This document shows, piece by piece, positions 62,564-64,000 of a stretch of DNA of 64,000 nucleotides. Position 1 is the stretch's first letter. Each line of letters starts with the position of its first letter. Location: NCBI GenBank assembly GCA_038496675.1, contig CM076659.1, positions 13,434,712 through 13,498,711 of the forward strand. The letters are read 5' to 3'. Made by a program: the position numbers and the translations under genes. Below the pieces are notes generated by a model. The model worked only from the letters and a program-made list of their open reading frames with translations, was not told the origin of the DNA and did no database searches. Source of the stretch: Rachycentron canadum. Taxonomy: Eukaryota > Chordata > Actinopteri > Carangiformes > Rachycentridae.

Positions 62564-62642
62564 GGGACTTTTTGCAAGCCATTACACCGAGACACATTAC
62601 CAGGAGGATGGAAGTGCAGTCACCGGTGCTCACAACTTCACG
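62564..62642 (+). CDS. adam12: adam12 exon 4: prodomain ETHY segment
   Basis: Completes the Glu codon and encodes GLFASHYTETHYQEDGSAVT, then GAHNFT, ending in phase 0 at the donor ACG|GTACAG (GT at 62643). G/N-L-F/I-A-x-x-[YF]-TETHY is the signature of ADAM prodomains, and the terminal N-F-T is an N-glycosylation sequon at the place where mammalian ADAM12 has N-Y-T. The next exon, expected to begin with the hydrophobic strand before 'GHCYYHG', is not in the window. This is the strongest single piece of evidence for the gene. Confidence 0.94.
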
Positions 62643-63187
62643 GTACAGTGGCACTAGAGTGCTTTTGACATTTATGGTCAAGTTGATGTGCAGTGGTGCT
62701 CTGCAGTCACACTGTAAAGACCAACCATGACCTGTTCTGTTTTTACAGATGACGAGCTCTACTGTATCTTATACTTTTGTTAAAAATCAAATGTGGGATT
62801 TAAAATTAGATATAGCTCAATTGCAATGACTGATGGCTACAGTGTGAGCCAGTATGCATGTGAAAGCCTCTGGCTGTTGCTGACAAGGACATCTATCCTG
62901 TGGCCTACTTGATGATAAGCTGTGTTTTATGCAGGCTGTTTTTAAGCCAACATTGCCATCAGGATTTCATTATGGAATCCCCTTTTAGCAGCTGATCTAT
63001 TCCTGACTTTTTGTTCTTTTTTTCTATGTGCATGTTACCAGCTGGCTGTAAAGCAAAGTGCCTGCTACTCTTTTGAAAATGAAGAAAAGATTGATGTTCA
63101 TATTGAATTTTTAGTACTTATCAAGGACACTCACAGAAGTACTTGAATGATTGAAATCATTTTATCTGGCTGATAAAAGAAAATTGA

Positions 63188-63212
63188 TTTTTTTTTTTTT
63201 TTTTTTTTTTTT
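63188..63212. repeat. Poly-T tract (25 bp)
   Basis: Uninterrupted T run followed by CCCTCTCCTCTCCC. It resembles an acceptor pyrimidine tract, but no coding frame follows. Confidence 0.95.
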
Positions 63213-63965
63213 CCCTCTCCTCTCCCATTAATTTTTGGTTCAAGTTGGGTGCAAACTAGGTTTTTACTCTCCTCTGTCCTGAAGCCACATGACCATGGGC
63301 CCAAACCATCTTTGAAGAAACCACATAGGCAGATATGCGCTTGTTGACATATTTCTGTCTGTCCACCCTATTTAAATGTTAGTAATGTTTGCAATGATGA
63401 AGGTGACATGCTAAAATATATTGGTCTATTGAAGTTTACTGTTAACCACAGGTGTTGCTGGAGTATTGACCACAATAAACTATATAAAATTACATATATT
63501 ATTAACACAAACATAAGGAGGAGCTGTAAATCAAAAGATTAATTAAAACTCCTGTGCTGAGTCAGAACTTAAGTTTTTAGTGGAAGTTTCACACAATATA
63601 AAATAAGGTAATTTTTCCAAACTTGTGGATGCTTAGAAGGAAATAAAAGGAGAAGACTAGATGCTAATGGATTTAATTCCATCTCTCTTCTGCTTTTTGT
63701 AGCTTCAGGAAATCTTCTAAAAATGATCTTTAGCTACTGTAAAAGTCACAGACACACTGAGGCTAACTGAGAAAGACAAGCACTATTGCTGCCTGATGTT
63801 TTCTTTTATGAAAGGTGAACTAATCTAGGTCAACCATAGCCTAAGCTTAGAGCCTTTGTAGCTGCTCTATTTTTACACTTAATTTAATGAATCTTGATTC
63901 CATCACCACCTGGCTCAGTAACTTGTACTGTTCTTGTCAAACAGAAGTCTTTAGAAATGACTGCT

Positions 63966-63967
63966 TC

Positions 63968-64000
<33 letters not shown>
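63966..64000. repeat. (TTTTC)n and poly-T at window end
   Basis: Several TTTTC units followed by T to the last base, so the repeat probably continues outside the window. Confidence 0.9.

Larger units (their letters stand above)
29416..64000 (+). other. adam12: adam12 gene model, 5' part (exons 1-4; continues beyond the window)
   Basis: Four coding exons (29416-29518, 43015-43136, 45485-45558, 62564-62642) join through GT-AG introns in phases 1, 0, 2 into 126 codons ending in phase 0: a signal peptide and the N-terminal third of a reprolysin-type prodomain. The last two exons give LILLLEKNE-GLFASHYTETHYQEDG and end GAHNFT, the characteristic ADAM12/ADAM19-class prodomain segment. ADAM8 and ADAM33 share a similar but more distant version. 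C10orf90 immediately upstream in the same orientation selects ADAM12, as on human 10q26. ADAM12 (meltrin alpha) is a membrane or secreted metalloprotease involved in myoblast fusion, shedding of HB-EGF and IGFBP cleavage. Whether this is the a or b copy of a duplicated teleost gene cannot be told here. Confidence 0.85.
62643..64000 (+). other. adam12 intron 4, partial
   Basis: No further exon recognised before the right end. In particular, no ADAM 'CYYHG'-type peptide was seen. It contains a 25-bp poly-T (63188-63212) and ends in a (TTTTC)n/poly-T tract that reaches the last base. Confidence 0.8.

Noticed and set aside
43015..62642. ADAM19, ADAM8 or ADAM33 instead of ADAM12
   Set aside because: The ETHY prodomain segment alone cannot exclude ADAM19 or its relatives. 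The co-oriented C10orf90 neighbour decides for ADAM12. Exons beyond the window would confirm it.

Overview
The window looks like nuclear DNA of a teleost fish, probably a percomorph. It is AT-rich, with kilobase introns, dense (CA)n/(TG)n microsatellites, and several dispersed repeats that I recognise from percomorph genomes: a fossil Tc1-type transposon, a non-LTR reverse-transcriptase tail, and non-autonomous elements of the 'gctaagctaag' and 'gctaattagcac' types. No bacterial genes, CRISPR arrays or convincing tRNA/rRNA genes were seen. Most short open frames are chance frames in introns or reading frames across CA repeats.

Two protein-coding genes can be assembled exon by exon on the + strand. 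The first (about 15.5-24.9 kb) is the C10orf90 (FATS) orthologue. It has one large poorly conserved exon, then four short exons and a 9-codon terminal exon that together encode a complete C-terminal ALMS motif. All splice phases are consistent (1, 0, 1, 2, 0), and the reading frame ends at TAA 24913-24915. Its 5' part is unresolved: two overlapping frames meet at the start of the large exon, and a possible upstream start exon lies at 11.7 kb.

The second gene (from about 29.4 kb to beyond the right end) is an ADAM metalloprotease, identified as adam12. Exon 1 carries the start codon and signal peptide, and three further exons encode the N-terminal prodomain, ending at the conserved ETHY...N-[FY]-T segment. 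Phases are 1, 0, 2, 0. The metalloprotease, disintegrin, cysteine-rich, EGF and transmembrane parts must lie to the right of the window. Introns 1 and 3 are very long (about 13.5 and 17 kb).

Layout: 1-11.5 kb, non-coding with repeats; 11.5-15.5 kb, possible 5' region of C10orf90; 15.5-24.9 kb, C10orf90; 24.9-29.4 kb, its 3' UTR, the intergenic spacer and a GC-richer candidate adam12 promoter/5' UTR; 29.4-64 kb, adam12 exons 1-4 with giant introns holding transposon fossils, microsatellites and some possible regulatory elements. C10orf90 followed head-to-tail by ADAM12 is the arrangement on human 10q26, which supports both identifications. The two proteins are not known to act in one pathway. 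The arrangement looks like conserved synteny, not an operon-like system. I found no convincing new biological system. The items most worth checking are the frame conflict at the start of the C10orf90 large exon, a 17-bp perfect inverted repeat with a 2-nt loop at 59.83 kb, and a motif-dense intronic block next to it.
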